A stretch of 39,935 bases of DNA from an uncultured Oscillibacter sp. (GCA_902490355.1 CABUDN010000005.1:1-39935); one strand, 5' to 3'; shown: positions 8,361-16,253, counted from the first letter of the stretch. Program-made: numbers and translations. The notes: generated by a model from the letters alone, not told the origin.

Positions 8361-11300
8361 ATGCGAAAATGGAAACAGAGGCTGGCATCGATCCTGGCGG
8401 TTTTGATGCTGGTCTCGGCCCTGCCGGCCACGGCGCTGGCAGTGGAGGAAGAGGAGGGCCAGACGCCTGTGCTGACCCAGGAGGATCCTCCCACGCAGGA
8501 GGACACTTCTACCCAGGCGGACACTCCCGCACAGGCGGACACTCCCGCACAGGAGGAGACCCCCGCACAGGAGGAAGCTCCCATGGAGGAGGAAGCTCCT
8601 GAGGAGGTCGTGTACAATCTGCTCAACTGCCCCGTCACCGTGGGCAGCGACGAGACCCGGACAGGGGAGTATGCGTACGCCCTCTTCGACGAGCAGGGCA
8701 ACTATACCATTGCCCTGGAGGACAACGCTTTCTTCCCCTATGAGGTGCAGTTCACCTACGACGGGGAAACCTGGACGGAGTGGTTCATGGATCCGGAGGA
8801 CACGGTGGACGTGGGAGGCCACGTGTTCTCCGTGGTCTCGGAGCAGACCGATCCGTCTGTTCTGACCCAGATCGGCGTGACGGTAGGCGGCGAGTATATC
8901 CCTGCCTACCCGGAGGAAAAGGAGTTTTCCGACATGCCCCCGATCTCCGCCGCGAGCCTGCTGCCTCTGCCGGAGGAGTGGTTTACCTTGGACATGACGG
9001 GCTACATGGCTGAGGAGCTGAAAGAAGTAGAGGTCACCACCGTCCTGGCGGGCGAGGCCACGCTGGATGAGGGCGATCTGGTGGTCTGGGCCAAGGAGTC
9101 AGATGGAGATGACTTCGCCATCATGGACCGGACCGGCACTCTGGACCTTTCACCCTCCAGCAGAAGTACCAGCTATGTCTACTTTGACCTGATCGTGGGC
9201 AATGCGGACCAGCTGGACATGGAGAACAACACCCTGTACAACGTGACGGTGGAGGTCTCCCCGGAGTATGATCTCCTGACCGGCAGCGCCTATACTGCCG
9301 ATGGACAGGAGATCCCCCTGATGGGCGACTATTATTCCCCCAATGGGATGACGATCAACGGCCATGAGGTTTCCTATCTGGATATTGAGGCCGATGCGGA
9401 CAGCGATATTTGGGACGGAATGAGTGAAACCCGCGTGAAACTGGAGACAGATCCGGTATTTTCCGGGCTGAGCGTGGAGCTCTATACCGGCCTTTACTAC
9501 ACCCAGGAGGAGCTGGACGCCGCCATCGCCGCCGGAACGACCCAGAACGTGACGGAAGAGACCTTCGGCACCGGAGCGGGCCATCTGGGCAACTATACGG
9601 AAGGGAATGGCTGCGCGTTCACCGCCCGCTGGCTGCGCGGCGGCACGGCCGTGGCTCTGCGGCCGCTGTATGTGTGGATGTACATTTCCGGAGACAGCTG
9701 GAGCTATTCCGGCCTGAGAGATGAGAGCGGCCGCTCGGTTTACACCAGATCGTCCAGCCATCATGACAGCACCCTGGGATTCAACGTCCGGGAATATGTT
9801 GCCAAGGAGGACATCGCCGTTGACGGTTCGTACTTCTTCTCCATGTCCTACTACCATAACGGTACGCAGGTGAGCGATGCCACGGCCTACGTCTCCGCCT
9901 ATGTGGGCAATTACCGGACCCTGGAGGAAGCGGCCGGCCAGACCGACATTGCCGCCCAGCTGTTCGGCACCGGATACCAAGCCAATTACAGCGGCGGCGT
10001 GATCTTTTCCGTATTCAAAAAGGACGGTTCTTTGCTCGCTCGCACAAAGATCGTCCTGCTGCCCTATGAGCAGGAAGTAGCTGAGGAGCCGGTGCCGGAC
10101 CAGGAAGATACCTATTTCCATGTGGACGGCGCCTCCAAGCAGGGCGGGGCCAACTACACCGCCGGGGAATACCGGGCGTGGGTGATGCCCGCCGATGTGG
10201 ATGGCTATTATTACGGCTATCCGGATGGCGAGCAGAACTTCGGCTGCCAGACGGTATTTTTGATGGATGGGCTGAGTCCTGTGACGGACGCGGTCATCTA
10301 TCCGGAGTTTACCACGGGCCCCAGTGTCAAGGCTTACGCGGGCCACGACGGCGCCAGCGGCACCGAGCAGATCAGCTGCGAGACCCCCGTGAAATTCACC
10401 TCCGGTGAGGCGGTGCAGTACTCCGCCACCTCCGGCAGCAAGACCTTGAAAAACTACTGGGTGACCTTCGTTACGCCCCAGGACGGCGCAAAGCTCTATG
10501 TCAACGCCGCCAACGTGAAGGAGACGTGGGATGAGGAGACCGGTCTCCCCGTCCGGGAGGTGTACCTGGACAGCTTCCACGACTATCACCACGACGTGTT
10601 CTTTGCCAACATCGGCAATGAGGAGCTCGAGGGCCTGTCTGTCACGCTGGAGAACGCCCAGAATGTGCAGCTGGACGAGTACTGGACCATCCGGGAGAAC
10701 TCTGTGGCCAAGCTGTCCAAATTCGACAGCGTCTACGACATGGACAACATCGCCAAGATCCGCCTGGAGCCGATCCGGGACGAAAACGGCGAGGTCCAGG
10801 CCGGTGAGGTCAGCGGCACTCTGGTCATCAAGGCCGACATGGGCACCCCCGGCGATCCCACGGATGATCAGGAAGTGCGCATCAAGCTGATCGGTACGGC
10901 CGGTGTGGAGAAGATCACCACGGAGAGCATCGGCGGCGGCGTCAAGTACGTGCCCTATGCCAGCGTGATCCAGACCAACGTCATGGGTGCGTCCGACGCG
11001 GTGCGCTTCCAGATTGTTTCCGGCGGCCTGCCCCAGGGTGTGACCCTTTATGAAAATGGCAAGCTGTACGGCGTGCCGATGGAGAGCGGCTCCTTTACCT
11101 TCACTGTGGAGGCGGAGTTCACCCGCAGCGGCCGTACGGAGACCAAACAGTTTACCCTGACGGTCCTCGACAACACGGACGCCAACGTGGAAGGCTCCAC
11201 CGATATGGGCTATGAGCTGCTGGACCGTGTCCCTGCGGAGCTGACCTCCTATGAGGACCAGGTGTTCCGCTCTCAGGGCACCTACGGCGAGTTCTACAAG

Positions 11301-12152
11301 TTCTATCTGGACGGCCGCGAGCTGGTGGAGAACCAGGACTTCAAGTCCGAAGAGGGCAGCACCAAGATCACCATTTACGCCCAGACCTTCCGCGATGCCG
11401 GTAAGGGGACGCACACCATCGCCGCCGAGTTCCGTGCCGACAAGAGCGATACCAACACGGTGAAAAAGGCCGCCCAGAACTACACTGTTTCCGGCGGTTC
11501 CTCCGGATCTGGCGGTTCTTCCGGGTCCGGCGGCAGCTCCAAGCCTGCGGTGGACCACAACGCCAATAAGCCCTCTCAGAATGTCCAGACCACGGCGGAT
11601 ATCTTCCAGGATATCTCCAGCAGCGATTGGTTCTATCCCGATGTGGACTGGGCCTATCAGCAGAAGCTGATGATCGGCGTCACCGAGCAGATCTACGCCC
11701 CCTATGGGGCCATCTCCTCCGCCACGGTGGTGACGGTGCTGGCCCGGATGGACAAAGTGAATCTGGATGACTATGCCGCCGTCAGCTATCCTCAGATCGA
11801 TGCCGGCCAGTGGTACACCAACGCCGCCAACTGGGCCATGGAGAGCGGTCTGCTGCCCGATGAGCACTTCACCGGCCAGCCGCCCATTGCCCGGGCCAAG
11901 TTTGCCGTGATGCTGGTGAAGTATCTCCAGCACAGCGGCATCGACTGCACGCTGCCGGAGGAGCCGGTGGCCTTTGCCGACGCCTCCCTGATGACCCAGG
12001 AGGAGAACGGTGCCTTCCAGGTGCTCTATCAGTTCGGCATCTTCAAGGGTGTGGGCAACTACTACATGGATCCCCTGGGATCCACGACCCGTGCGCAGCT
12101 GGCGGTCCTGCTGCACCGCCTGTCTGTGTTCGTGGAGAATCAGACCGTGTGA
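8361..12152 (+). CDS. Secreted SLH-domain surface protein
   Basis: This 1263-aa exported protein has a signal peptide (residues 1-27, ending ATALA), a low-complexity QED/QAD repeat stalk (about 40-81), a long beta-rich region, and a putative Ig domain of the He_PIG type (about 853-935, with GLPQGVTLYENGKLYGVP). A Gly/Ser linker follows (about 1045-1062), then three S-layer-homology repeats (about 1077-1263, starting FQDISSSDWFYPDVDWAYQQ). SLH domains bind pyruvylated secondary cell-wall polymer, so the protein is probably non-covalently anchored to the wall. It starts 12 nt after the kinase stop with AGGAGGG spacing and is the last gene before the 12252 terminator. No enzymatic motif was recognised; a role as adhesin or as scaffold for the pilus/kinase module is inferred. 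Confidence 0.9.
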   Translation: MRKWKQRLASILAVLMLVSALPATALAVEEEEGQTPVLTQEDPPTQEDTSTQADTPAQADTPAQEETPAQEEAPMEEEAPEEVVYNLLNCPVTVGSDETRTGEYAYALFDEQGNYTIALEDNAFFPYEVQFTYDGETWTEWFMDPEDTVDVGGHVFSVVSEQTDPSVLTQIGVTVGGEYIPAYPEEKEFSDMPPISAASLLPLPEEWFTLDMTGYMAEELKEVEVTTVLAGEATLDEGDLVVWAKESDGDDFAIMDRTGTLDLSPSSRSTSYVYFDLIVGNADQLDMENNTLYNVTVEVSPEYDLLTGSAYTADGQEIPLMGDYYSPNGMTINGHEVSYLDIEADADSDIWDGMSETRVKLETDPVFSGLSVELYTGLYYTQEELDAAIAAGTTQNVTEETFGTGAGHLGNYTEGNGCAFTARWLRGGTAVALRPLYVWMYISGDSWSYSGLRDESGRSVYTRSSSHHDSTLGFNVREYVAKEDIAVDGSYFFSMSYYHNGTQVSDATAYVSAYVGNYRTLEEAAGQTDIAAQLFGTGYQANYSGGVIFSVFKKDGSLLARTKIVLLPYEQEVAEEPVPDQEDTYFHVDGASKQGGANYTAGEYRAWVMPADVDGYYYGYPDGEQNFGCQTVFLMDGLSPVTDAVIYPEFTTGPSVKAYAGHDGASGTEQISCETPVKFTSGEAVQYSATSGSKTLKNYWVTFVTPQDGAKLYVNAANVKETWDEETGLPVREVYLDSFHDYHHDVFFANIGNEELEGLSVTLENAQNVQLDEYWTIRENSVAKLSKFDSVYDMDNIAKIRLEPIRDENGEVQAGEVSGTLVIKADMGTPGDPTDDQEVRIKLIGTAGVEKITTESIGGGVKYVPYASVIQTNVMGASDAVRFQIVSGGLPQGVTLYENGKLYGVPMESGSFTFTVEAEFTRSGRTETKQFTLTVLDNTDANVEGSTDMGYELLDRVPAELTSYEDQVFRSQGTYGEFYKFYLDGRELVENQDFKSEEGSTKITIYAQTFRDAGKGTHTIAAEFRADKSDTNTVKKAAQNYTVSGGSSGSGGSSGSGGSSKPAVDHNANKPSQNVQTTADIFQDISSSDWFYPDVDWAYQQKLMIGVTEQIYAPYGAISSATVVTVLARMDKVNLDDYAAVSYPQIDAGQWYTNAANWAMESGLLPDEHFTGQPPIARAKFAVMLVKYLQHSGIDCTLPEEPVAFADASLMTQEENGAFQVLYQFGIFKGVGNYYMDPLGSTTRAQLAVLLHRLSVFVENQTV
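8478..8603 (+). repeat. 18-bp tandem repeat, seven units, encoding a hexapeptide stalk
   Basis: Seven 18-bp units run head to tail: 8478-8495, 8496-8513, 8514-8531, 8532-8549, 8550-8567, 8568-8585 and 8586-8603. The third and fourth are identical (CAGGCGGACACTCCCGCA). They encode QEDPPT, QEDTST, QADTPA, QADTPA, QEETPA, QEEAPM and EEEAPE. The unit is a multiple of three, so copy-number change would lengthen or shorten the stalk without a frameshift. Confidence 0.88.
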
Positions 12153-12251
12153 GCGGAGATTGCCGGTTCCCGGACGGATGACCGTGAAAAAGTCATGCGG
12201 ACCTTGTGATCCGCACGGCATTCATCAGGGGAATCAGCAAACAAAAAAATG

Positions 12252-12298
12252 AAAGCCACCCGTATTTCGAGCTTCTCTATCGAAATACGGGTGGCTTT
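12252..12298 (+). terminator. Strong bidirectional intrinsic terminator
   Basis: A perfect 19-bp inverted repeat (12252-12270 with 12280-12298) has a 9-nt loop. On the plus strand it is followed by more T (TTATT). On the minus strand the mirrored A-run upstream (AAAAAAATG) becomes a T-rich tail. It closes both the pilus/kinase/SLH block from the left and the MarR-MATE-kinase-like operon from the right. Confidence 0.92.
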
Positions 12299-12395
12299 TT
12301 ATTGAAAATCTTGCTTTATCAAGGTTTCCCAGTTTTTTCATTTTGAAGGGGCTTTAAACGGACATGAAAATCGTGAAGCAGAGCTTCCATCCGCC

Positions 12396-12974
12396 TTAGT
12401 AAAGCCCTTTGATGATGTTTACGCACTGATGAATTCCCAGTGTCCCGCTGTTGAGTGTGAGATCATAGTTCTGGGCATGTCCCCATTTCATATCGGTATA
12501 GAACCGGTGATAGGCCGCCCGGCGCTTGTCCTTGTCCTTCAGGCGCTGCTCCGGGGACTCAGGCCGCTCACCATACTCCTGTACGATGCGCTCCGCCCGG
12601 AACTTCAGATCCGCGTGGATAAAAACCCGCAGGCAGTCCGCCTTGTCCCGGAGAATGTAATCCGCGCACCGGCCTACGATGACGCAGGGGCCCTTTTCAG
12701 CCAGTTCCGAAATGATTTTATACTGGATTTTCCAGAGATAGTCGGCATTGTTGGGCCCGGAGTTTGGGTGGGAAAATGCGCTGGCCAAAAATCCGCCGGG
12801 CGCGTACTCTCCGGCTTCTTTGACGTAGTTTTCATGGAATCCGCTCTCCTGAGCGATCTTTTGCAGCAGTTCGTTGTCATAGCAGGGGATTCCCAGCTCC
12901 GCCGCCACCTGTTTGCCGATGGTACGGCCTCCGCTGCCGAATTCGCGGCTGATGGTGATGACTCTGTTTTTCAT
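12396..12974 (-). CDS. Cytidylate kinase-like family protein
   Basis: This 192-aa protein opens with ITISREFGSGGRTIGK, the P-loop signature of the cytidylate kinase-like family (Pfam Cytidylate_kin2), followed by the IPCYDNELLQKIA motif and VGRCADYIL. Members resemble nucleotide kinases but their substrates are mostly unknown in Clostridia; true CMP kinases are longer and usually sit beside translation genes. It has a good ribosome site (AGGAGG) and lies 22 nt downstream of the MATE gene, so it is likely co-transcribed with the exporter and its MarR regulator. I infer a nucleotide- or drug-phosphorylating role only as a possibility. Ends before the shared terminator at 12252-12298. Confidence 0.88.
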   Translation of the reverse strand: MKNRVITISREFGSGGRTIGKQVAAELGIPCYDNELLQKIAQESGFHENYVKEAGEYAPGGFLASAFSHPNSGPNNADYLWKIQYKIISELAEKGPCVIVGRCADYILRDKADCLRVFIHADLKFRAERIVQEYGERPESPEQRLKDKDKRRAAYHRFYTDMKWGHAQNYDLTLNSGTLGIHQCVNIIKGLY

Positions 12975-12996
12975 TCTGTATATCCTCCTTCAGCAA

Positions 12997-14397
12997 TCAT
13001 TGGGGCTGAGCGGCCAGTCGAGCCGCGTGGCTTTTTTTCAGGTGGTGTCTTTCATACAGGAGCAGTGCCAAGGACATCAGGAAGGCAAGGCCGTCGGCCA
13101 CCGGACCGGTCCACAGAACACCTTCCACCCCCAGGGTCAGCGGCAGCAGCAGAGCCGCCGGGACAAAAAAGATGATCTGACGGGCCAGGGAGAGAAGCGC
13201 AGACATAACCGGTTTGCCCACAGCCTGAAGATAGACGGCGATGACGGTCTGAAAACCCGTCAGGGGACAGAGCATCAGGAAGATCCGGAAAGCCTTGACG
13301 GCAAATTCATTGTACAGGCCGTCTTCGGAGCCAAACAGGGAGATAACGGACATAGGGGCAAACTGGAACAGCAAAAATGCCAGAACGGAGATGATTTCCG
13401 AGGCGATTAGAGAAATTTCCAGAGCCTTTTTTACCCGGTGAAAGTTTTTGGCACCATAGTTGAAGCCGATAATGGGCTGGGCACCGGTGGCAATGCCCAG
13501 AAGAATCGAAATCATGATCTGGTTGACCTTCATCACAATGCCTGTGGCTGTCAGGGGGATGTCGGCGCCGTAAACGGACTGGGCTCCGTATTGGGCCAGC
13601 AGGTTGTTGGTCAGGGCCATGACGATGGTAATGGCAAACTGGGTGATGAAGCTGCTCAAGCCAAAGACCACAATATTGCCGCAGGCTTTGATATCCAGGC
13701 AGAAGGCGGATTTATTCAGGCGGACGGTTTTAAACCGGGGCAGATAGGCAACGGATACCGCAAAAGAGGCAACCTGGCCGATGACTGTGGCAATGGCGGC
13801 ACCCTGGACCCCCATCTGAAGGGGGAAGATAAACACGGCGTCAAGGATCACATTGAGAACGGCTCCGATGACCATGGAGAACATGGCGTACTTGGGACTG
13901 CCGTCCGCCCGGATCATGGAGTTGATGGCGCCGGAAATCATCATGAACGGGAGTCCAATGCCGATGATCCAGCCATATTCCAGTGCGTAGGGGCGCAGTG
14001 TATCCGTGGCGCCGAACAGCGTAAGAATAGGATTGATGAAGAGCAGAAATACAGCGGCCAAGACGATACTGACCACGGTCACCATGGTCACGGCGTTGCC
14101 GATTCCTTTTTTGGCGCTGTTCACGTTGCCTTCTCCCAGCTTAAGGCTCAGATAGGCGGCACCGCCGTTGCCGATCATCATGGCCAGAGCCAGAGCGATG
14201 ATCGTGATGGGAAATACGATGTTGGTGGCACCGTTGCCCAAATATCCCACACCGTTGCCGATAAAGATCTGATCGACGATGTTGTACAGTGAGTTTACCA
14301 GCAGCGCAATCACGCTGGGAACGGCAAACTTTACGATCAGCCGGCCAACGGGCTCCGTGGCAAAGGGACTTTGGGCTTGCGAGAGTTCATGTTCCAT
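12997..14397 (-). CDS. MATE family multidrug exporter
   Basis: This 466-aa polytopic protein of normal MATE length has about twelve hydrophobic helices in two halves. The N-terminus (PSVIALLVNSLYNIVDQIFI) and the GNGGAAYLSLKLGEG segment are typical of clostridial MATE proteins. These use Na+ or H+ gradients to export cationic drugs and dyes across the cytoplasmic membrane. The start ATG at 14397 follows AAGGAGC. The gene lies 98 nt downstream of a MarR regulator, with a perfect palindromic operator in the gap, so drug-inducible derepression is the likely control. The real substrate cannot be read from the sequence. Confidence 0.93.
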   Translation of the reverse strand: MEHELSQAQSPFATEPVGRLIVKFAVPSVIALLVNSLYNIVDQIFIGNGVGYLGNGATNIVFPITIIALALAMMIGNGGAAYLSLKLGEGNVNSAKKGIGNAVTMVTVVSIVLAAVFLLFINPILTLFGATDTLRPYALEYGWIIGIGLPFMMISGAINSMIRADGSPKYAMFSMVIGAVLNVILDAVFIFPLQMGVQGAAIATVIGQVASFAVSVAYLPRFKTVRLNKSAFCLDIKACGNIVVFGLSSFITQFAITIVMALTNNLLAQYGAQSVYGADIPLTATGIVMKVNQIMISILLGIATGAQPIIGFNYGAKNFHRVKKALEISLIASEIISVLAFLLFQFAPMSVISLFGSEDGLYNEFAVKAFRIFLMLCPLTGFQTVIAVYLQAVGKPVMSALLSLARQIIFFVPAALLLPLTLGVEGVLWTGPVADGLAFLMSLALLLYERHHLKKSHAARLAAQPQ

Positions 14398-14418
14398 GTT
14401 GGATGCTCCTTTTTATTT

Positions 14419-14434
14419 AAGTAACTAGTTACTT
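14419..14434. promoter_or_regulatory. Perfect 16-bp palindrome, MarR operator 1
   Basis: AAGTAACTAGTTACTT is a perfect palindrome 22 bp upstream of the MATE start. A 13/16 match to it lies upstream of the marR-like gene (14976-14991). Two copies placed before the two genes of the module are what a MarR dimer site should look like. Binding is inferred. Confidence 0.85.
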
Positions 14435-14449
14435 ATTTGGACAGAAATA

Positions 14450-14489
14450 CAGGCAGTGCACCCGAGTTTCATCCTCAGCACACTGCCTG
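14450..14489 (-). terminator. Possible weak terminator/attenuator between MarR and MATE genes
   Basis: A 9-bp perfect stem (CAGGCAGTG at 14450-14458 with CACTGCCTG at 14481-14489) begins a few bases after the MarR stop. A small inner GAG/CTC pairing is possible. The tail on the minus strand (TATTTCTGT) is only moderately T-rich, so termination would be partial. Confidence 0.4.
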
Positions 14490-14495
14490 CGGAAT

Positions 14496-14948
14496 TCAGT
14501 TTTCCGGTTCGGAGAACGTCTTTTGGTCAATGTTTCGCACAATCGCATCCGCCAGATACTGCACAGATGCACGTTCCTGGGCCGACAAGGTTCCGCACAG
14601 CTCGGCAAAGACCTCTTCGTCCTGGGCAAGGATCATTTTGTGGATCCCGGCAGACCGCTCCGTACAGGTGATGACCTTATACCGACGGTCTCTCGCGCTG
14701 GGAACACACCGGATAAAGCCCTTGCTTTCCAGCCGCTGCAAAAGCTTGGTCATAGCCGGGTGGCTCACATGTTCCAGCCGCTCCAGGTCGTTCTGGTGAA
14801 TCTCTTCTTCTCCGGCTGCCTCCAGCCGGCTGACGGAACCCAGCACCCGCAGCTGCACAGCTGTCAGCCCCATGGCGGCGGCTTTTTCGTCCAGCTTTTT
14901 GCGGAAGGCCCGATTGATGATGGCAATTTTCAAACCGAACGGCATCAT
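14496..14948 (-). CDS. MarR family transcriptional regulator
   Basis: This is a 150-aa winged-helix regulator. The core fits MarR: LTAVQLRVLGSVSRL, then the recognition region HVSHPAMTKLLQRLESKGFI and the wing with SARDRRYKVITCTE. MarR dimers bind palindromes and release DNA on binding small phenolics or drugs. I chose ATG at 14948, with GGAG 11 nt upstream; reading from 14972 would use a TTG with no ribosome site and only about 11 nt from the predicted transcription start. A sigma-A promoter (TTGACA, 17 nt, TAATAT) overlaps an operator-like sequence, implying autorepression. It is the first gene of the MarR-MATE-kinase-like operon. Confidence 0.9.
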   Translation of the reverse strand: MMPFGLKIAIINRAFRKKLDEKAAAMGLTAVQLRVLGSVSRLEAAGEEEIHQNDLERLEHVSHPAMTKLLQRLESKGFIRCVPSARDRRYKVITCTERSAGIHKMILAQDEEVFAELCGTLSAQERASVQYLADAIVRNIDQKTFSEPEN

Positions 14949-14975
14949 GGGCAGACCAACTCCATCTCCCAAAAT

Positions 14976-14991
14976 AAGTAGCTGGTTACAT
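14976..14991. promoter_or_regulatory. MarR operator 2 (13/16 match to operator 1)
   Basis: AAGTAGCTGGTTACAT differs from the perfect palindrome at 14419-14434 in three positions. It begins at the edge of the predicted -10 box (14990-14995, minus strand) of the marR-like gene and covers the expected transcription start. Occupancy would block transcription of the regulator itself. Confidence 0.8.
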
Positions 14992-15018
14992 ATTAAACCG
15001 GCAGTACCATTTTGTCAA
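14990..15018 (-). promoter_or_regulatory. Promoter of the MarR-MATE operon
   Basis: On the minus strand, TTGACA (15013-15018) and TAATAT (14990-14995) are separated by exactly 17 nt, a near-consensus sigma-A promoter. The -10 box abuts operator 2. Confidence 0.85.
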
Positions 15019-15144
15019 GCCCAGGAAATCTGTCCCACACCGTGCAGCAGTGCCGGGAGGAAGCGGAGGCAGTGAGAATCTAATCGTTTTCTTCATGGCA
15101 GTGCAGGTTTCCGTTCAATCCATCTTCATACAAAAGGCACGGAC

Positions 15145-15183
15145 AAAACGCCCGGATGCAATCGATCTGCATCCGGGCGTTTT
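15145..15183 (-). terminator. Intrinsic terminator after the HxlR gene
   Basis: A perfect 16-bp stem (15145-15160 with 15168-15183) has a 7-nt loop and ends in TTTT on both strands. It lies 34 nt past the HxlR stop on the minus strand. Nothing else is evident in the 15019-15217 gap. Confidence 0.85.
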
Positions 15184-15217
15184 GAGAGAGTTGGAAGCGG
15201 TCAGAATTTCAGATTCT

Positions 15218-15565
15218 TTACAGACGATTTTGTTCGCCCCAGTCACACATCTGATCCAGAATGGGAATCAAAGATTTGCCGCGCTCCGTAAGACTGTATT
15301 CCACCTTGGGCGGGATCTGGGGGTATTCTTCCCGGTGGACCAACTGGTCGGCCTCCAGCTCCTTGAGTGTGGAGCTGAGGGTTTTGTAGGAGATTTCCCC
15401 AATATACTTTTTCATCTCATTGAAGCGGACCACCCCAAAGCTCATGAGGGTATAGAGAATGGTCATTTTATATTTGCCGTTGATCAGAGACAAGGTGTAG
15501 CTGAATCCTGTATCCGCCAGGTTTGCATTGGAAATGCAGGTTTTATAGGCATCTGCGTTCTTCAT
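15218..15565 (-). CDS. HxlR family transcriptional regulator
   Basis: This 115-aa winged-helix protein carries the HxlR signature: LINGKYKMTILYTLM, RFNEMKKYIGEISYKTLSST, LKELEADQLVHREEYPQIPP and VEYSLTERGKSL. HxlR proteins such as YodB, CatR and HypR often sense quinones, aldehydes or disulfide stress through a conserved Cys near the N-terminus, and a Cys is present here (AYKTCIS). They usually control a divergent oxidoreductase, as found here. ATG at 15565 is preferred over an in-frame GTG at 15571 because the AAAGGA site is about eight bases from the ATG but too near the GTG. The inducer is unknown. Confidence 0.9.
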   Translation of the reverse strand: MKNADAYKTCISNANLADTGFSYTLSLINGKYKMTILYTLMSFGVVRFNEMKKYIGEISYKTLSSTLKELEADQLVHREEYPQIPPKVEYSLTERGKSLIPILDQMCDWGEQNRL

Positions 15566-15601
15566 AAACACTTTCCTTTCGGTAAGTATCGAACCTCAAT
15601 G

Positions 15602-15630
15602 CAAGTACCGCACTTTTATGTGCGTACTTG
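15602..15630. promoter_or_regulatory. Inverted repeat, likely HxlR operator
   Basis: CAAGTACCGCAC (15602-15613) and GTGCGTACTTG (15620-15630) form an inverted repeat with one bulged base. It lies between the divergent HxlR and flavoprotein genes and overlaps the -35 of the plus-strand promoter. This is the expected place for an HxlR repressor site. Confidence 0.7.
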
Positions 15631-15655
15631 TTCTTTCTCCTGTTCTTGCTATGAT
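15628..15655 (+). promoter_or_regulatory. Promoter of the Fe-S flavoprotein gene
   Basis: TTGTTC (15628-15633) and TATGAT (15650-15655) are separated by 16 nt, about 50 nt before the flavoprotein start. The -35 overlaps the right arm of the HxlR inverted repeat. Confidence 0.6.
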
Positions 15656-15707
15656 TGTAGCATCAACAGGGGAGAGCGTCAATCTCCCCGCATTGGGAGG
15701 TACCATC

Positions 15708-16253
15708 ATGAGCAAGAAAATCGTTGTGATTACAGGCAGTCCCCGGAAAAACGGCAACAGCTTTGCCATGACAGACAGCTTCATCCGGGCGGCGGAGGAA
15801 AAGGGACATACCGTCACCCGCTTTGACGCGGCCATGATGAAGATCGGCGGCTGTCATGCCTGTGAGACCTGCTTCAAAACCGGGAAAGCATGTTCCTTTG
15901 ATGATGATTTCAACATCATTGCGCCGGCAGTCCTGGATGCGGATGTCATCGTTTTTACGATGCCGGTCTACTGGTACTCCATTCCGGCCCAGATCAAGGG
16001 CGTCATCGACCGCATGTATTCCCTGGTGGTGGGCGGAAAGGACATTGCCGGGAAAGCGTGCGCCCTGATTGCCTGCTGCGAGGAGGACGATCTCTCGGTT
16101 CTGGACGGAGTGCGCATTCCCGTGGAGCGGACCGCCGCGCTGAACAAGTGGAAAATGGTAGGCGAAGTGCTGATTCCCGGAGTTTTAAACCCGGGCGATA
16201 TTGCTAAGACGGACGGCTGCCGGCAGGCCGCCGCGCTGGCCGATAGGATCTGA
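15708..16253 (+). CDS. Flavodoxin-fold NAD(P)H oxidoreductase, Fe-S flavoprotein type
   Basis: This is a 181-aa protein. The N-terminal KIVVITGSPRKNGNS is the FMN phosphate loop of the NADPH-dependent FMN reductase family, and PVYWYSIPAQIKGVIDR is the usual second FMN-contact region. Residues 49-62 hold C-x2-C-x2-C-x6-C (CHACETCFKTGKAC), the compact cluster motif known from archaeal iron-sulfur flavoprotein (Isf), which binds a 4Fe-4S centre. It is transcribed divergently from the HxlR regulator, behind a promoter overlapped by an inverted repeat, so it is probably the repressed target. Reduction of quinones, O2 or peroxide is a plausible role. The start ATG follows GGGAGG. Confidence 0.9.
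   Translation: MSKKIVVITGSPRKNGNSFAMTDSFIRAAEEKGHTVTRFDAAMMKIGGCHACETCFKTGKACSFDDDFNIIAPAVLDADVIVFTMPVYWYSIPAQIKGVIDRMYSLVVGGKDIAGKACALIACCEEDDLSVLDGVRIPVERTAALNKWKMVGEVLIPGVLNPGDIAKTDGCRQAAALADRI

Noticed and set aside
6753..8822. 689-codon open frame antisense to the kinase
   Set aside because: Same artefact of third-position GC bias; the kinase motifs on the plus strand are unambiguous.
9150..12221. 1023-codon open frame antisense to the SLH protein
   Set aside because: It is the mirror of a GC-rich, biased gene. The translation is His/Gly/Leu-rich with no motif or ribosome site, while the plus strand has a signal peptide and SLH repeats.
15145..15183. Reading the 15145 palindrome as a regulatory operator
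   Set aside because: Its T-rich flanks and position just after the HxlR stop fit a terminator better.
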